Shown here one piece after another: positions 36,026 through 43,976 of a stretch of DNA of 64,000 nt. The DNA is from Acetobacteroides hydrogenigenes (GTDB taxonomy: Bacteria > Bacteroidota > Bacteroidia > Bacteroidales > ZOR0009), in assembly GCF_004340205.1 (NCBI RefSeq), contig NZ_SLWB01000002.1, positions 124,001-188,000 of the forward strand, written 5' to 3'. A program made the position numbers and the translations under genes. The notes beneath the pieces were generated by a model. That model saw only the letters and a list, made by a program, of their open reading frames with translations. It ran no database searches and was not told where the DNA came from. Every line of letters starts with the position of its first letter. The first letter of the stretch is position 1.

Positions 36026-36102
36026 AAGAAGGATGGGCGGGCGGAGCTATATATGTTTGTTATTTGTTAACGAGCTTCAAACTAAGGGTTAGCCTATAAT
36101 GC

Positions 36103-36132
36103 GAAAGGCCATCCCGCTAGGGACAGCCTTTC
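36103..36132. terminator. Hairpin after the acidic-protein gene
   Basis: Arms GAAAGGC (36103-36109) and GCCTTTC (36126-36132), with an inner TCCC/GGGA pairing, lie 23-52 bp downstream of the acidic-protein gene. The U-run is weak, so terminator function is uncertain. Confidence 0.45.
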
Positions 36133-36154
36133 TAATGTATGGTGTGGCTTAATC

Positions 36155-36493
36155 TTATCTTCTTGATGCTTCTTTTTGGTAGTTGGTTTCGTCCTCGTCG
36201 TCGTAGATTTCGTCGTCGAACTCTTCGTCCTCCTCTTCGTCGTACTCGTCATCCTCAAAGTCTTCGTCGTCGAACTCCTCGTCGTCTTCTTCTCCATCAT
36301 CGTAGAAGTCGGCGATAGATTCGCGCTTGTACTTTTGAAGATCGTACTCCTCTTCGAAATCATCGACATCGTATAGCTCTTTCTTTTCGTTTTTTGGCTT
36401 TTTGTCGGGAACTAGCTTTTTCCCTTTCTTAGAATCACCAGAGTCGAAAAAATCCTCTTTTGAGTTAGGTCGAAATTCTTTATTTGCTTTCAT
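36155..36493 (-). CDS. Highly acidic low-complexity protein
   Basis: This 112-residue protein has a lysine-rich N-terminal third (KKGKKLVPDKKPKNEKKE, about 22-39). From about residue 40 it is an almost continuous run of Asp, Glu, Phe and Tyr (for example DEEFDDEDFEDDEYDEEEDE, about 70-89). No signal peptide, membrane helix or known domain is seen. It is probably intrinsically disordered and strongly charged at both ends. Function is unknown; similar tails occur in nucleic-acid or RNA polymerase partners, but that is only analogy. The gene has an ATG in the T-rich gap upstream of the AspT-like exchanger, divergent from it, with 205 bp between. Confidence 0.7.
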   Translation of the reverse strand: MKANKEFRPNSKEDFFDSGDSKKGKKLVPDKKPKNEKKELYDVDDFEEEYDLQKYKRESIADFYDDGEEDDEEFDDEDFEDDEYDEEEDEEFDDEIYDDEDETNYQKEASRR

Positions 36494-36666
36494 TTCGGAG
36501 CCGAATTAGTAAAATTACCGAATGGTACTAGTTTTTTGTTTTAGTTGTTAAACACTGTGGCAATTGCCATTACTTATGGTGCAATTTTAAAACTTTTTTT
36601 GGACTTTAGCATGGAGCGTAAAATATTTTGTTGCTTCTTTTTTATTTTTTGCCAGTAGGTTAAGCT

Positions 36667-36674
36667 TACCTTTG
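36667..36674 (+). promoter_or_regulatory. Candidate -7 promoter element of the AspT-like exchanger gene
   Basis: TACCTTTG, identical to the rpiB box, lies 24 bp before the ATG at 36699. It overlaps a TTG at 36672 that would otherwise be a start, so 36699 is taken as the start. Confidence 0.5.
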
Positions 36675-36698
36675 TATTGTATCAAAATAAAATGTGTA

Positions 36699-38285
36699 AT
36701 GGATCTATTAAGTACTTCTTATTTTGCTCTATTCCTTATCATTGCTCTGGGCTTTATACTTGGCTCTATAAAACTGAAGGGTATTTCGTTAGATGTTTCG
36801 GCTGTAATATTTATTGCGCTGCTTTTTGGGCACTACGGAATTGTTATTCCTTCTGATATTCAAAACTTCGGGATGATCCTCTTTATTTTTACGATAGGCA
36901 TACAGGCAGGGCCTGGTTTTGTTGACTCGTTTAAGAGTAAGGGACGCGATTTGGCAATCCTAACCATCTTTCTTATAGCTAGCGCAGGGGGAATAACCTA
37001 CCTTCTTTCGATGCTTACCGGCTTAAACTCGGATATTTCAACGGGGCTTCTTTCGGGAGCGCTTACCAGCACGCCCGGTTTGGCGGCGGCTATTGAGAGT
37101 ACGCATTCTACGGTGTCGTCTATTGGTTACGGTATTGCCTACCCGTTTGGGGTTATTGGGGTGATTCTTTTTGTGAAGCTTATGCCATATCTTTTGAGGG
37201 TAAACCTTAAAACGTTGGAGGAAAAACTCGAGAAGGAGCAGTTTAACGAGTTTCCATCGCTGCATGCGCGTGTGTTTAGGGTCGAGAACCAAAACGTTAT
37301 TGGAAAGTCGCTGCAGGAGCTGCGTATCCGTACAATGACAGGAGCAAATATTGCGCGTATCCTTTGCAATAACGAAGCGGTGGTTGCTACGCGCAATACG
37401 GTGCTTAACGAGGGGGATATCATTAAGGCGGTGGGTACGCTCGATGCCCTTGATAGGGTACAGCTGCTAATAGGGCCTTCCGTTAATATGGAACTGTCGC
37501 CAAATAAGAACTACGTTCTTGAATCGTTGCTGGTAACCAACAAGAAGCTTATTAATACCACGCTAGGATCGCTTAACTTGTGGGGTAACTTCGATGTTAC
37601 CGTTACCAGAATTCGCCGCTCGAGCGTTGAGATTACGCCTACACCCGATATACAGCTTAAGCTGGGCGATAAGCTGATGGTTGCCGGACACAAGGACGAT
37701 ATGGTGGAGGTTGCCAAGCTACTTGGTAACGACGCCAAGGCACTGTCATCAACCGATTTTTTCCCTATTGCAGCAGGAATTGTGCTGGGCGTTTTATGCG
37801 GAAAGATCAGCATCTCGATGGGGCCAAACTTTACCTTTACCCCAGGCTTAACCGGTGGAGTTCTTATGGTAGCCATCATTTTAAGCAGTATAGGGAAAAC
37901 CGGTCCTATAATGTGGACAATGACGGGGTCGGCTAACCAGCTTCTTCGCCAGCTGGGATTGCTGCTCTTTTTGGCGGGTGTTGGAACATCGGCCGGTCAG
38001 CATATTGTGGCTACCTTCGAGCAGTATGGCATTATGCTCTTCTTGGTTGGTGCTGCCATTACCCTAATTCCTATGGTTATTGCAGCGCTCGTTGGGCATT
38101 ACATCTTTAAGATGAACATTTTTTATCTGCTTGGCACTATTACGGGTGGTATGACCAGCACGCCTGGTCTTGCAGCTACCGACAGCATGACGAAAACAAA
38201 TATTCCGACGCTAGCCTACGCAACGGTTTATCCCATTGCGCTGGTGCTGCTGATAATCGTGATACAGATTTTGAGCTACTTCTAG
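36699..38285 (+). CDS. AspT/YidE-family anion exchanger with two RCK_C (TrkA-C) domains
   Basis: The 528-residue protein has two membrane domains, of about five helices each, separated by two RCK_C-type regulatory domains (about 180-350). The membrane halves share the family's repeated motif: LLSGALTSTPGLAAA near 110-125 and GTITGGMTSTPGLAATD near 490-505. This is the aspartate:alanine antiporter (AspT/YidE) family, members of which exchange amino or dicarboxylic acids and help create proton gradients in decarboxylation cycles. Substrate unknown. TrkA-C domains commonly bind small ligands to gate transport. A TTG start at 36672 lies in the promoter box and is rejected. Confidence 0.88.
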   Translation: MDLLSTSYFALFLIIALGFILGSIKLKGISLDVSAVIFIALLFGHYGIVIPSDIQNFGMILFIFTIGIQAGPGFVDSFKSKGRDLAILTIFLIASAGGITYLLSMLTGLNSDISTGLLSGALTSTPGLAAAIESTHSTVSSIGYGIAYPFGVIGVILFVKLMPYLLRVNLKTLEEKLEKEQFNEFPSLHARVFRVENQNVIGKSLQELRIRTMTGANIARILCNNEAVVATRNTVLNEGDIIKAVGTLDALDRVQLLIGPSVNMELSPNKNYVLESLLVTNKKLINTTLGSLNLWGNFDVTVTRIRRSSVEITPTPDIQLKLGDKLMVAGHKDDMVEVAKLLGNDAKALSSTDFFPIAAGIVLGVLCGKISISMGPNFTFTPGLTGGVLMVAIILSSIGKTGPIMWTMTGSANQLLRQLGLLLFLAGVGTSAGQHIVATFEQYGIMLFLVGAAITLIPMVIAALVGHYIFKMNIFYLLGTITGGMTSTPGLAATDSMTKTNIPTLAYATVYPIALVLLIIVIQILSYF

Positions 38286-38300
38286 GGTGTAAAATACGAA

Positions 38301-38334
38301 GAGGCCTCGCAACTGCGAGGCCTCTCTTATTTTT
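38301..38334 (+). terminator. Rho-independent terminator of the AspT-like gene
   Basis: A perfect 11-bp stem (GAGGCCTCGCA, 38301-38311; TGCGAGGCCTC, 38314-38324) is followed by a T-rich tail. Confidence 0.87.
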
Positions 38335-38369
38335 TGGGGTATGGCATTTGGCCGTCAAGCGGGCTACAG

Positions 38370-40241
38370 CTAGTTGACCCGATACGTGTTGTTTGCTGCA
38401 AAGGCATCGGGGATGTTGGCATCGCCTAGGGCAACCTTAGCAACCTTTTTGTCGAAGGTCTGCTTTAGCCTCCAGGTGCTACTCTTTTCCCAAACCTGTG
38501 CGGTATGGTAGATGGTTTGGGTGGTTCCATCGTTGAAGGTGACGGTGAGCTTTATGGGCACGGGGAACAGCCCCTTCTTGGTAACGGTCAGGTTAACCTT
38601 GTCGTCGCTGATGGTAACATCTTCTAATGCCAAATCGGCATAGCCGTACTCGTAGAACCAGGGGTTCCAGTACCACGAGTAGTCTTTACCCGTTACCGAG
38701 TTGATGGTGTAGATAAGGTCGGTTGGCGTTGGGTGCTTGCTCGCCCAGCGGGTAACGTACTCCTTAATCACCTTTTGGAATACTTTCTCGCCCAGCATAT
38801 CGTGCAGGAAGTAGAAGCCAACAGCTGCTCTGCCGTAGTTCTGCATAAAGCTGGTGGCCACGTTTAGGTTGGTGGATGGCACCGATAGCGGAACGTCGTT
38901 GGTGGTGCCCATGGTTCGTTTACCCCATGCCGCGATATAGTAGTGGGCGTTGGTATTCCCATACTCCTGTTCGATGGCCTTAGGGATAAACGTTACGAGG
39001 CCCTCGTCTATCCAGCCGTAGAGGGTTTCGTTGGTGCCCACCATAAAGGGGAAGTAGCTGTGGCTAACCTCGTGCGAGGTTACGAATGCCTTTTGTATCG
39101 GATCGGTTACGGGGCCATCGTTGCACATCATAGGGAACTCCATCCCGAAGTCGCCCTCGTAAACGGTCATGTGGGGGTAGGGGTAGGGTACGCCAATCAG
39201 CTTTTCGGAAAGGCGCTTAATGGAGCGCTGCGCTATCTCGGCGACGTTTTCGCCCGCTGTCGACCCAACCTTATAGACGGCATTCACCAGCACGCGGCGC
39301 TGGGTAGCGGGATCAACCTCTACGCTGGTGGCATCCCACACGTAGCTGTCGCTTACGCCAAAGGCAAAATCGGGCACGTTGGAGGCCTTAAAGCGCCACA
39401 CGTTTTCGGTATCCGCTTTAAGGATGCTGTTGCTGGCGATATCCTCGGCGGTTATCACCCTTACCAGCTGGTCGGACTTTTTCGCGCTGGCTATTCTCTC
39501 CAGAATCTTGTCCGAAAAGATGGCATCGGCATTTTGCAGCTCACCGGTTGCCCAGGCCACCTGATTCCTGGGGAGCGTAATCTCCACATCGAAGCTGCAG
39601 TAGTCGTTGTAGAACTCCTGTAGCCCGGTGTAGCTGTCGGTGCTCCATCCGTTGATGTCGTCGTATACGGCTATCTGCGGATACCAGTAGGCAACGAAGT
39701 AGGTGCCCGTATCGTATCGGCCCATGCGGATTTTTGTTTTGTTGGGGAGCTTTACCTTCCAAGCGATATCCAGCGTAACCGAGGTATTCGCCTTAATGCT
39801 TGGTTTCATGGGGATGATGGCGTTGGTGCCCGCGTACTTCAGCTTTTCGGTGCTGATTGGTGATCCGTTAACGCGTATCTCTTGCAGCTCTACGCCGTTA
39901 TTCAGGTCGGCAGGGTCTACGGCAGACTGGCGCTCGGCACCTGCCTTAAAGAGGTTGGGATAGAGTCGAAGAATAATATTCCTTAGCGAGTCGGGGCTGT
40001 TGTTCTCGTATACGATGGTCTCGCGCCCCACCAGCACGCCCGTCTTGGGGTCGAAGGAGGCCTTAATCGTATAGTCCGATCGGTTTTGGAAGTACTTTGG
40101 TCCCGGTTTACCGTCGGTGGTGCGGGTTCCACGCTCGATGGCCCGCTGCACGTTGAGCGGTACGAACAGCTTTGGCGGCTGCGCCATCAGCTGAAGGCTT
40201 AACAGCAAGCCTAGCGATGCTACAATGGTTCTGCGCTTCAT
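38370..40241 (-). CDS. M1 family metallopeptidase
   Basis: This 623-residue protein has a signal peptide (about 1-20, ending LMAQP) and an M1 aminopeptidase-type domain. The zinc motif is TSHEVSHSYF (HExxH, about residues 389-393), followed 18 residues later by the glutamate of the WIDEGLVTF segment. The active-site tyrosine lies downstream. It would cleave N-terminal residues from peptides in the periplasm. An N-terminal beta-sandwich (about 50-220) precedes the catalytic domain, and the C-terminal part resembles the usual helical domain. Its promoter region carries the 41-bp repeat array. Confidence 0.9.
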   Translation of the reverse strand: MKRRTIVASLGLLLSLQLMAQPPKLFVPLNVQRAIERGTRTTDGKPGPKYFQNRSDYTIKASFDPKTGVLVGRETIVYENNSPDSLRNIILRLYPNLFKAGAERQSAVDPADLNNGVELQEIRVNGSPISTEKLKYAGTNAIIPMKPSIKANTSVTLDIAWKVKLPNKTKIRMGRYDTGTYFVAYWYPQIAVYDDINGWSTDSYTGLQEFYNDYCSFDVEITLPRNQVAWATGELQNADAIFSDKILERIASAKKSDQLVRVITAEDIASNSILKADTENVWRFKASNVPDFAFGVSDSYVWDATSVEVDPATQRRVLVNAVYKVGSTAGENVAEIAQRSIKRLSEKLIGVPYPYPHMTVYEGDFGMEFPMMCNDGPVTDPIQKAFVTSHEVSHSYFPFMVGTNETLYGWIDEGLVTFIPKAIEQEYGNTNAHYYIAAWGKRTMGTTNDVPLSVPSTNLNVATSFMQNYGRAAVGFYFLHDMLGEKVFQKVIKEYVTRWASKHPTPTDLIYTINSVTGKDYSWYWNPWFYEYGYADLALEDVTISDDKVNLTVTKKGLFPVPIKLTVTFNDGTTQTIYHTAQVWEKSSTWRLKQTFDKKVAKVALGDANIPDAFAANNTYRVN

Positions 40242-40387
40242 AGATTTCTGTTGAAGAAGGTTGTTTTTTGCCTAAAGACGCACGAGGAACGGAGATGTGA
40301 CGGGGAGAAGAGTATCAAGATGCAAGATTCAAGACATAAGACTCAAGACTCGAGACGCATGGCTTATCTTGTAGTTCTATAAGAGAA
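40242..40387. other. Spacer with reverse copy of the TCTTGATAC-type block
   Basis: No gene is visible. At 40313-40372 the plus strand reads GAGTATCAAGATGCAAGATT, then CAAGACATAAGACTCAAGAC. This is related in reverse complement to the blocks at about 2155-2200 and 5465-5500 (TCTTGTGTCTTGATAC). It is directly followed by the 41-bp array. Confidence 0.45.
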
Positions 40388-40633
40388 TCACTTCGCGAAG
40401 AGATGGTCCAACGAAGATATTTGACGCATCACTTCGCGAAGTGATGGCCAAAAAAAGATTTTTGATGCATCAATCTGCGAAGTGATGGCCCAAAAAAGAT
40501 TTTTGACGCATCACTTCGCGAAGTGATGGCAAAAAAAAGTTTTTTGGCGCATCAATCTGCGAAGTGATGGCCCAAAAAAGATATTTGGCGTATCACTTCG
40601 CGAAGTGAGGGTCATCCCAAAATTTTTTGACCA
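40388..40633. repeat. 41-bp tandem array built on a 16-bp palindrome, six copies
   Basis: Units begin at 40388, 40429, 40470, 40511, 40552 and 40593, exactly 41 bp apart. Three copies carry the perfect palindrome TCACTTCGCGAAGTGA; copies 3 and 5 have the left arm changed to TCAATCTG while the right arm stays GCGAAGTGA, giving an alternating pattern. The filler is like TGGCCCAAAAAAGATTTTT. A 41-bp period cannot be coding. The array lies in the divergent gap between the M1 peptidase and the sigma-factor gene. It could be a set of binding sites for a dimeric protein, or a hairpin array. The remainder of the gap to 40771 shows nothing recognisable. Confidence 0.93.
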
Positions 40634-40771
40634 TTAAAAGTGGCAAAAGCCCATTTTGGGCGTTTAGATGCTGTGTAAACGGCTACCTTCATCCCATCAA
40701 AAAAAAAAAGTTGCTGCGCAGCTGTAATAGAATCGCCACGAAATCGTCTTTAAGGAAACAAGCGACAAAAA

Positions 40772-41299
40772 ATGCTCACGATAAATAGCCCAACCATACG
40801 AAATCGGCTGCTTCGGGTTGCCCTCCGCCTGCTGGGGAGCAAAGACGATGCCGAGGATGTGGCGCAGGAGGTGCTGCTGAAGCTCTACCAGCGCAGCGAT
40901 GTGGAGGAGCTCAAGAACGTGGAGGCCTACGCCGTAACGATGGCCAAAAACCTCTGCTTCGACATCAAGCGAAAGACGACAAACCATCGAACGGTAGAGC
41001 TAGAGCAGGCCGACGGGAAGCACGAGAGCCAAACGCCCCATACCTGCCTCGAGCAGGCCGATACCTACGGCTTCGTCCGGCAAACGATGGAGGAGCTAAA
41101 CGACAGCTACAAGCTGGTAATCCAGCTGCGCGACATCGAGGAGCTGGAGTTCGACGAGATTGCCACCATCATGGGCATGAACGAGAACCAGGTGCGGGTA
41201 ACGCTCTCGCGAGCCCGAAAAAAGCTGAGGGATGCCCTCGTAAACGATAAAAACTTTGAGTATGGAACGGATAGCGGAGCTTTTAAACAGGTACTTTGA
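40772..41299 (+). CDS. ECF-type RNA polymerase sigma-70 factor
   Basis: This 175-residue sigma factor has region 2 with ALRLLGSKDDAEDVAQEVLL (about 19-38) and the region 2.3-2.4 aromatic segment AYAVTMAKNLCFDIKRK. Region 4 has FDEIATIMGMNENQVRVTL (about 128-146) as the -35-recognising helix-turn-helix. It is a member of the extracytoplasmic-function group. The next gene overlaps its 3' end and encodes a protein with the layout of an anti-sigma factor, so the two presumably form a regulatory pair. The promoters it serves are unknown. Confidence 0.9.
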   Translation: MLTINSPTIRNRLLRVALRLLGSKDDAEDVAQEVLLKLYQRSDVEELKNVEAYAVTMAKNLCFDIKRKTTNHRTVELEQADGKHESQTPHTCLEQADTYGFVRQTMEELNDSYKLVIQLRDIEELEFDEIATIMGMNENQVRVTLSRARKKLRDALVNDKNFEYGTDSGAFKQVL

Positions 41300-41897
41300 G
41301 GGTGAAACCTCGATCGAGGAGGAGCGGGAGCTCAGGGCGTTCTTCCGTACCACGCAAATACTACCCTCGCAGTGGGAGGACTACCGAACCATCTTCGGCT
41401 ACTTCGATGGCGAGCGGGCCATTGTCAGCGACAGGGGCGCTGCGGCCCTACCCGTTAGGCATCGGGTAAGGAATATCGCCTGGCTGTCGACCGTTGCAGC
41501 GGCTGCTGCCTGTGCTGTCTTTGCCTTACTCTACGAGGTAAAGGAGCCTACGATTGTTGCTCCGGAACGAAGCGTAGCCCAAGCGGTGAAGGTCGAAAGG
41601 GTGGAGGAGGTTAACCGCGTTGCCCCTCAGCCCGCGAAGGTGGCACCGGTTGCCATCAGCAAGGGTAAGAAGAATAGGAAGGTTGCCCCTGCTAAAGTAG
41701 AGGAAGCCAAGAGCCGCATCGTTAAGCCAGCCCGCAAAAGGCAAACCATCGATGCCCTCGAGGAGGTGAATGGGGTGGATAATAGTTTGAAAAAATTTGA
41801 GGTAATCCGCGACGTAAACCGCTCGCTATCGCCCCTCTCGAGCTTGGCCTACCTGGAAAAGTATTGCCCTGCCGAAGACGAGAACAACAAAAAGTAA
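41262..41897 (+). CDS. Probable membrane anti-sigma factor partner of the ECF sigma
   Basis: The 211-residue product has an N-terminal cytoplasmic segment (MERIAELLNRYFEGETSIEE..., about 1-70) similar in layout to Bacteroidota anti-sigma domains. One membrane helix follows (WLSTVAAAAACAVFALLYEV, about 73-92), then a periplasmic basic, proline-rich tail with repeated KVAP and PAKV. It lacks a recognisable FecR domain. The start overlaps the sigma gene by 38 bases; ATG 41262 is preferred over TTG 41256. Role as anti-sigma factor follows from position and topology, not from a domain match. Confidence 0.6.
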   Translation: MERIAELLNRYFEGETSIEEERELRAFFRTTQILPSQWEDYRTIFGYFDGERAIVSDRGAAALPVRHRVRNIAWLSTVAAAAACAVFALLYEVKEPTIVAPERSVAQAVKVERVEEVNRVAPQPAKVAPVAISKGKKNRKVAPAKVEEAKSRIVKPARKRQTIDALEEVNGVDNSLKKFEVIRDVNRSLSPLSSLAYLEKYCPAEDENNKK

Positions 41898-41927
41898 AAT
41901 AGTATACAACCCAAAAACTCAATCAGG

Positions 41928-42731
41928 ATGAAAAAGTTACTCTTCATCGCCCTACTACTTGTAGGGGGTGCTGCTACCGGTATCAGCAGCACATCGGCCC
42001 AGTGCAAGATCGACGATATCTACGAAAAGTATCGCACCAACGAGCGCTTCAACAGCGTAAACATGAGCAAGGAGATGCTCACCCTTGTTGCTGCTCAGCA
42101 CAACGCTGATCGCATAAAGGAGGATGTCAAGAACATGAGCAGCGTCAAGATCCTTTCGGTAAAGGTTCCTAGCAGCAAAAAGGGCCATAGTTTTGGTATC
42201 TCTACAAATGGAAATGGTTCGGTTTACTTCGATAGCGAAGCTTTTGAAGCAAACTTGAATGAATCGTTAAGCGAATCGCTGAGTAGCATCAACGAAAGTT
42301 CTACAACTCTTACTAAGGAACAAAAGGAGGAGAAGGAGAAAAAGATAAAGGAAAAGTTGGCGCAAAAAGAGGCTCAGCTTAAAAAGAAGATGGAAGAAAA
42401 GCAGGCAGAGGTAAAAAAGCGAAAAGAAGAGGCTCAAAAGAAGCAGGATGAGATTAAGGGACTGATGGAGCAGGTGGCTAAGGATGCCAGCTCGTGCATC
42501 GAGGCCTCGAAGTACGCCGAGCTGATGAGCGTTAACGAGGATGGCAAGCTGGTAAAGTACTTTGCCAAGATGGAGGCCGAAAAGATAAAGGAGTTTGTAG
42601 TGGTAACCAAAAGCGATCGCGAATACAGCCTAATTATCATCAAGGGCGACGATGTAAAAATCCAATCGGTTAGCCGTCTCAGCTACCTCATACCAAGCGC
42701 AAAAATTGACGTAGACGATTACATCAATTAA
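41928..42731 (+). CDS. DUF4252 domain protein with coiled-coil insert
   Basis: The 267-residue product has a signal peptide (about 1-24, ending STSA) and two segments typical of DUF4252 (YEKYRTNERFNSVNMSKEM, about 32-50; SKYAELMSVNEDG and the REYSLIIIKGDD end, about 194-250). Between them lies an inserted, highly charged helix of about 60 residues (128-185, KEEKEKKIKEKLAQKEAQ). DUF4252 is a Bacteroidota family of unknown function that accompanies sigma/anti-sigma genes, as here. Its location after those genes suggests it is regulated by or reports to them. The insert is unusual. The palindrome at 42797 may serve as the terminator. Confidence 0.75.
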   Translation: MKKLLFIALLLVGGAATGISSTSAQCKIDDIYEKYRTNERFNSVNMSKEMLTLVAAQHNADRIKEDVKNMSSVKILSVKVPSSKKGHSFGISTNGNGSVYFDSEAFEANLNESLSESLSSINESSTTLTKEQKEEKEKKIKEKLAQKEAQLKKKMEEKQAEVKKRKEEAQKKQDEIKGLMEQVAKDASSCIEASKYAELMSVNEDGKLVKYFAKMEAEKIKEFVVVTKSDREYSLIIIKGDDVKIQSVSRLSYLIPSAKIDVDDYIN

Positions 42732-42739
42732 ATGTTGTC

Positions 42740-42769
42740 GTAGAGACAGGTTTAAAACCCGTATCTCTC
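42740..42769. repeat. Dispersed palindromic repeat, GTAGAGAC family (imperfect)
   Basis: GTAGAGACAGGTTT is followed by AAAACCCGTATCTCTC, an imperfect inverted repeat of the same type as the one at 42797. Confidence 0.6.
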
Positions 42770-42796
42770 AAAATGAACGCCGATAATCGCATTAAC

Positions 42797-42830
42797 GTAG
42801 AGACAGGTTTCAAACCTGTCTCTTTTTTGT
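42797..42830 (+). terminator. GTAGAGAC-family palindrome acting as a terminator
   Basis: AGAGACAGGTTT (42799-42810) and AAACCTGTCTCT (42812-42823) form a 12-bp perfect stem with a one-base loop, followed by TTTTTT. It ends the DUF4252 transcript and is also a member of the dispersed palindrome family. Confidence 0.75.
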
Positions 42831-42843
42831 CTATTTCTGCTTC

Positions 42844-42879
42844 TTCGAGCTTCCACTGCTGGCAATGGGCGCCATTCCA
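42844..42879 (-). pseudogene. Remnant of a second ricin-type lectin C-terminus
   Basis: The minus strand reads WNGAHCQQWKLE, which is 11 of 12 residues identical to the end of the intact lectin's third repeat (WNGAYCQQWKLE). A stop codon lies just upstream in frame, so only a fragment remains, probably from a duplication. Confidence 0.55.
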
Positions 42880-42897
42880 GCCTAGGCATGATTATTT

Positions 42898-43035
42898 CTA
42901 GCGACGATATTGATACGGAATACCTTTACTAGCGTTGTAAATATTAAATTGAAGTACAATATCCATTACCATTACGATTATCGCCGTAAAGAATAGCAAT
43001 ACTATAAGCAATATTTTAATCGTTTTGCGTTTCAT
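42898..43035 (-). CDS. Small single-membrane-helix protein (45 residues)
   Basis: The ORF starts ATG 43035 and ends TAG 42898. It has a basic N-terminus (MKRKTIK), one hydrophobic helix (ILLIVLLFFTAIIVMVMDIV, about 8-27) and a polar tail ending YQYRR. No family is recognised. It follows the lectin gene by 8 bp on the same strand, which favours a real co-transcribed gene. Function unknown; lectin neighbours suggest the envelope. Confidence 0.5.
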   Translation of the reverse strand: MKRKTIKILLIVLLFFTAIIVMVMDIVLQFNIYNASKGIPYQYRR

Positions 43036-43043
43036 TGGGCTGA

Positions 43044-43490
43044 CTAGCGCGAAGCATTTACTTCCGGTCGTTGTATTTCACGGGGACTGGTCAGCATCAA
43101 TTCTGCTACGCTTTCCAGCTTCCACTGCTGGCAGTACGCTCCATTCCAGTATATGTTGTGTACCCTACCGCTAAAGCAGGCATCTAAAACTCTCCCGGTT
43201 GCCTTATGCACAATGCAGCAGTAGCTGTCGCCAACGTTATCAATCGACCATTTTTGGTTGTCGCTTCCATTCCATTGGCGGGTGTAAACGTCGCCTCGTG
43301 CGTTTCCCTCAAGAACCAGCTGGGTAAAATTCTGGACGATTCGGTAGTAATCATCTTCCACCTTTTCGAATAGCCAGCGTTGGCTACTTCTGCCGCTTCG
43401 CTCGTTTGCGCAGACAACCTCTTCTTCACAATCCAGGACACTACCAATGCTTCGGTTAGTAATCTTGAAATAGGACTCTTGGATAATCAT
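43044..43490 (-). CDS. Ricin-type beta-trefoil lectin domain protein
   Basis: The 148-residue protein is one beta-trefoil made of three repeats with QxW signatures: SQRWLFEKVEDDYYRIV, NQKWSIDNVGDSYCCIV and CQQWKLESV. The trefoil occupies nearly the whole chain and there is no signal peptide. Ricin B-type domains bind sugars, particularly galactose or GalNAc, but this family varies. Its presence without a catalytic domain suggests a carbohydrate-binding role or a contact domain. The remnant of a second copy lies downstream. The 486-bp gap upstream contains the palindromic repeats. Confidence 0.82.
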   Translation of the reverse strand: MIIQESYFKITNRSIGSVLDCEEEVVCANERSGRSSQRWLFEKVEDDYYRIVQNFTQLVLEGNARGDVYTRQWNGSDNQKWSIDNVGDSYCCIVHKATGRVLDACFSGRVHNIYWNGAYCQQWKLESVAELMLTSPREIQRPEVNASR

Positions 43491-43904
43491 TTCTTTTAGT
43501 TTTTAATTTTGATTAGAGATTACTTATACTCCATCCTCGTTTCCTCAAAAAAGTACAGGGGCAAATTACGGAGGCTCTAGGTGGTTGTCAATGATTCTAG
43601 GACGGGCAGAAGGCATAAACAGCGCGAAATGGAGCTAAGGACTATGGCGCAGAATGGAAGGTTTCAAGTAGAATACGAAGGTTTCATAAACCTGCCGTAG
43701 AGGTGGGTTTCGAACTAGGGTTTTAGCTTTCAAACCAAATTCTTCAATACAACGAGACGCATGCAATGCGTCTATACCCCTGAAACGCTCATTCTGGGTG
43801 GTAGAGACGCGATGCTCGCGTCTTGGAATATTATGAATAGATTTACCCCAATGTTTCGAACTCGTCCAACCTATTAGTTTTAGAAACTTGTGCTGATTAA
43901 AAAA
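43491..43904. other. Gap upstream of the lectin gene with palindromic repeats
   Basis: No gene is visible. Two members of the dispersed palindrome family are present: AGACGCAT / ATGCGTCT (43755-43773) and AGACGCGA / TCGCGTCT (43805-43823), both with GCA or TGC centres. Confidence 0.55.
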
Positions 43905-43933
43905 ATAGGGGCAGGTTCAAAACCTGCCCCTAT
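43905..43933 (-). terminator. Rho-independent terminator of polA
   Basis: A perfect 13-bp stem (ATAGGGGCAGGTT / AACCTGCCCCTAT) is followed on the minus strand by a run of seven T residues. Confidence 0.9.
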
Positions 43934-43976
43934 AGCGTTTATATCACAAATCTCAATACGTAAATCTCACATCAGC

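Noticed and set aside
38943-39623. 226-residue ORF opposite the M1 peptidase gene
   Set aside because: It is antisense to a well-supported gene, in a GC-rich region where antisense frames stay open, and it resembles no family.
40388-40633. Possible CRISPR array
   Set aside because: The sequence between palindromes is conserved rather than unique, and no cas genes or leader are present in the window. The same reasoning rejects the arrays at 47355 and 53768 as CRISPRs.
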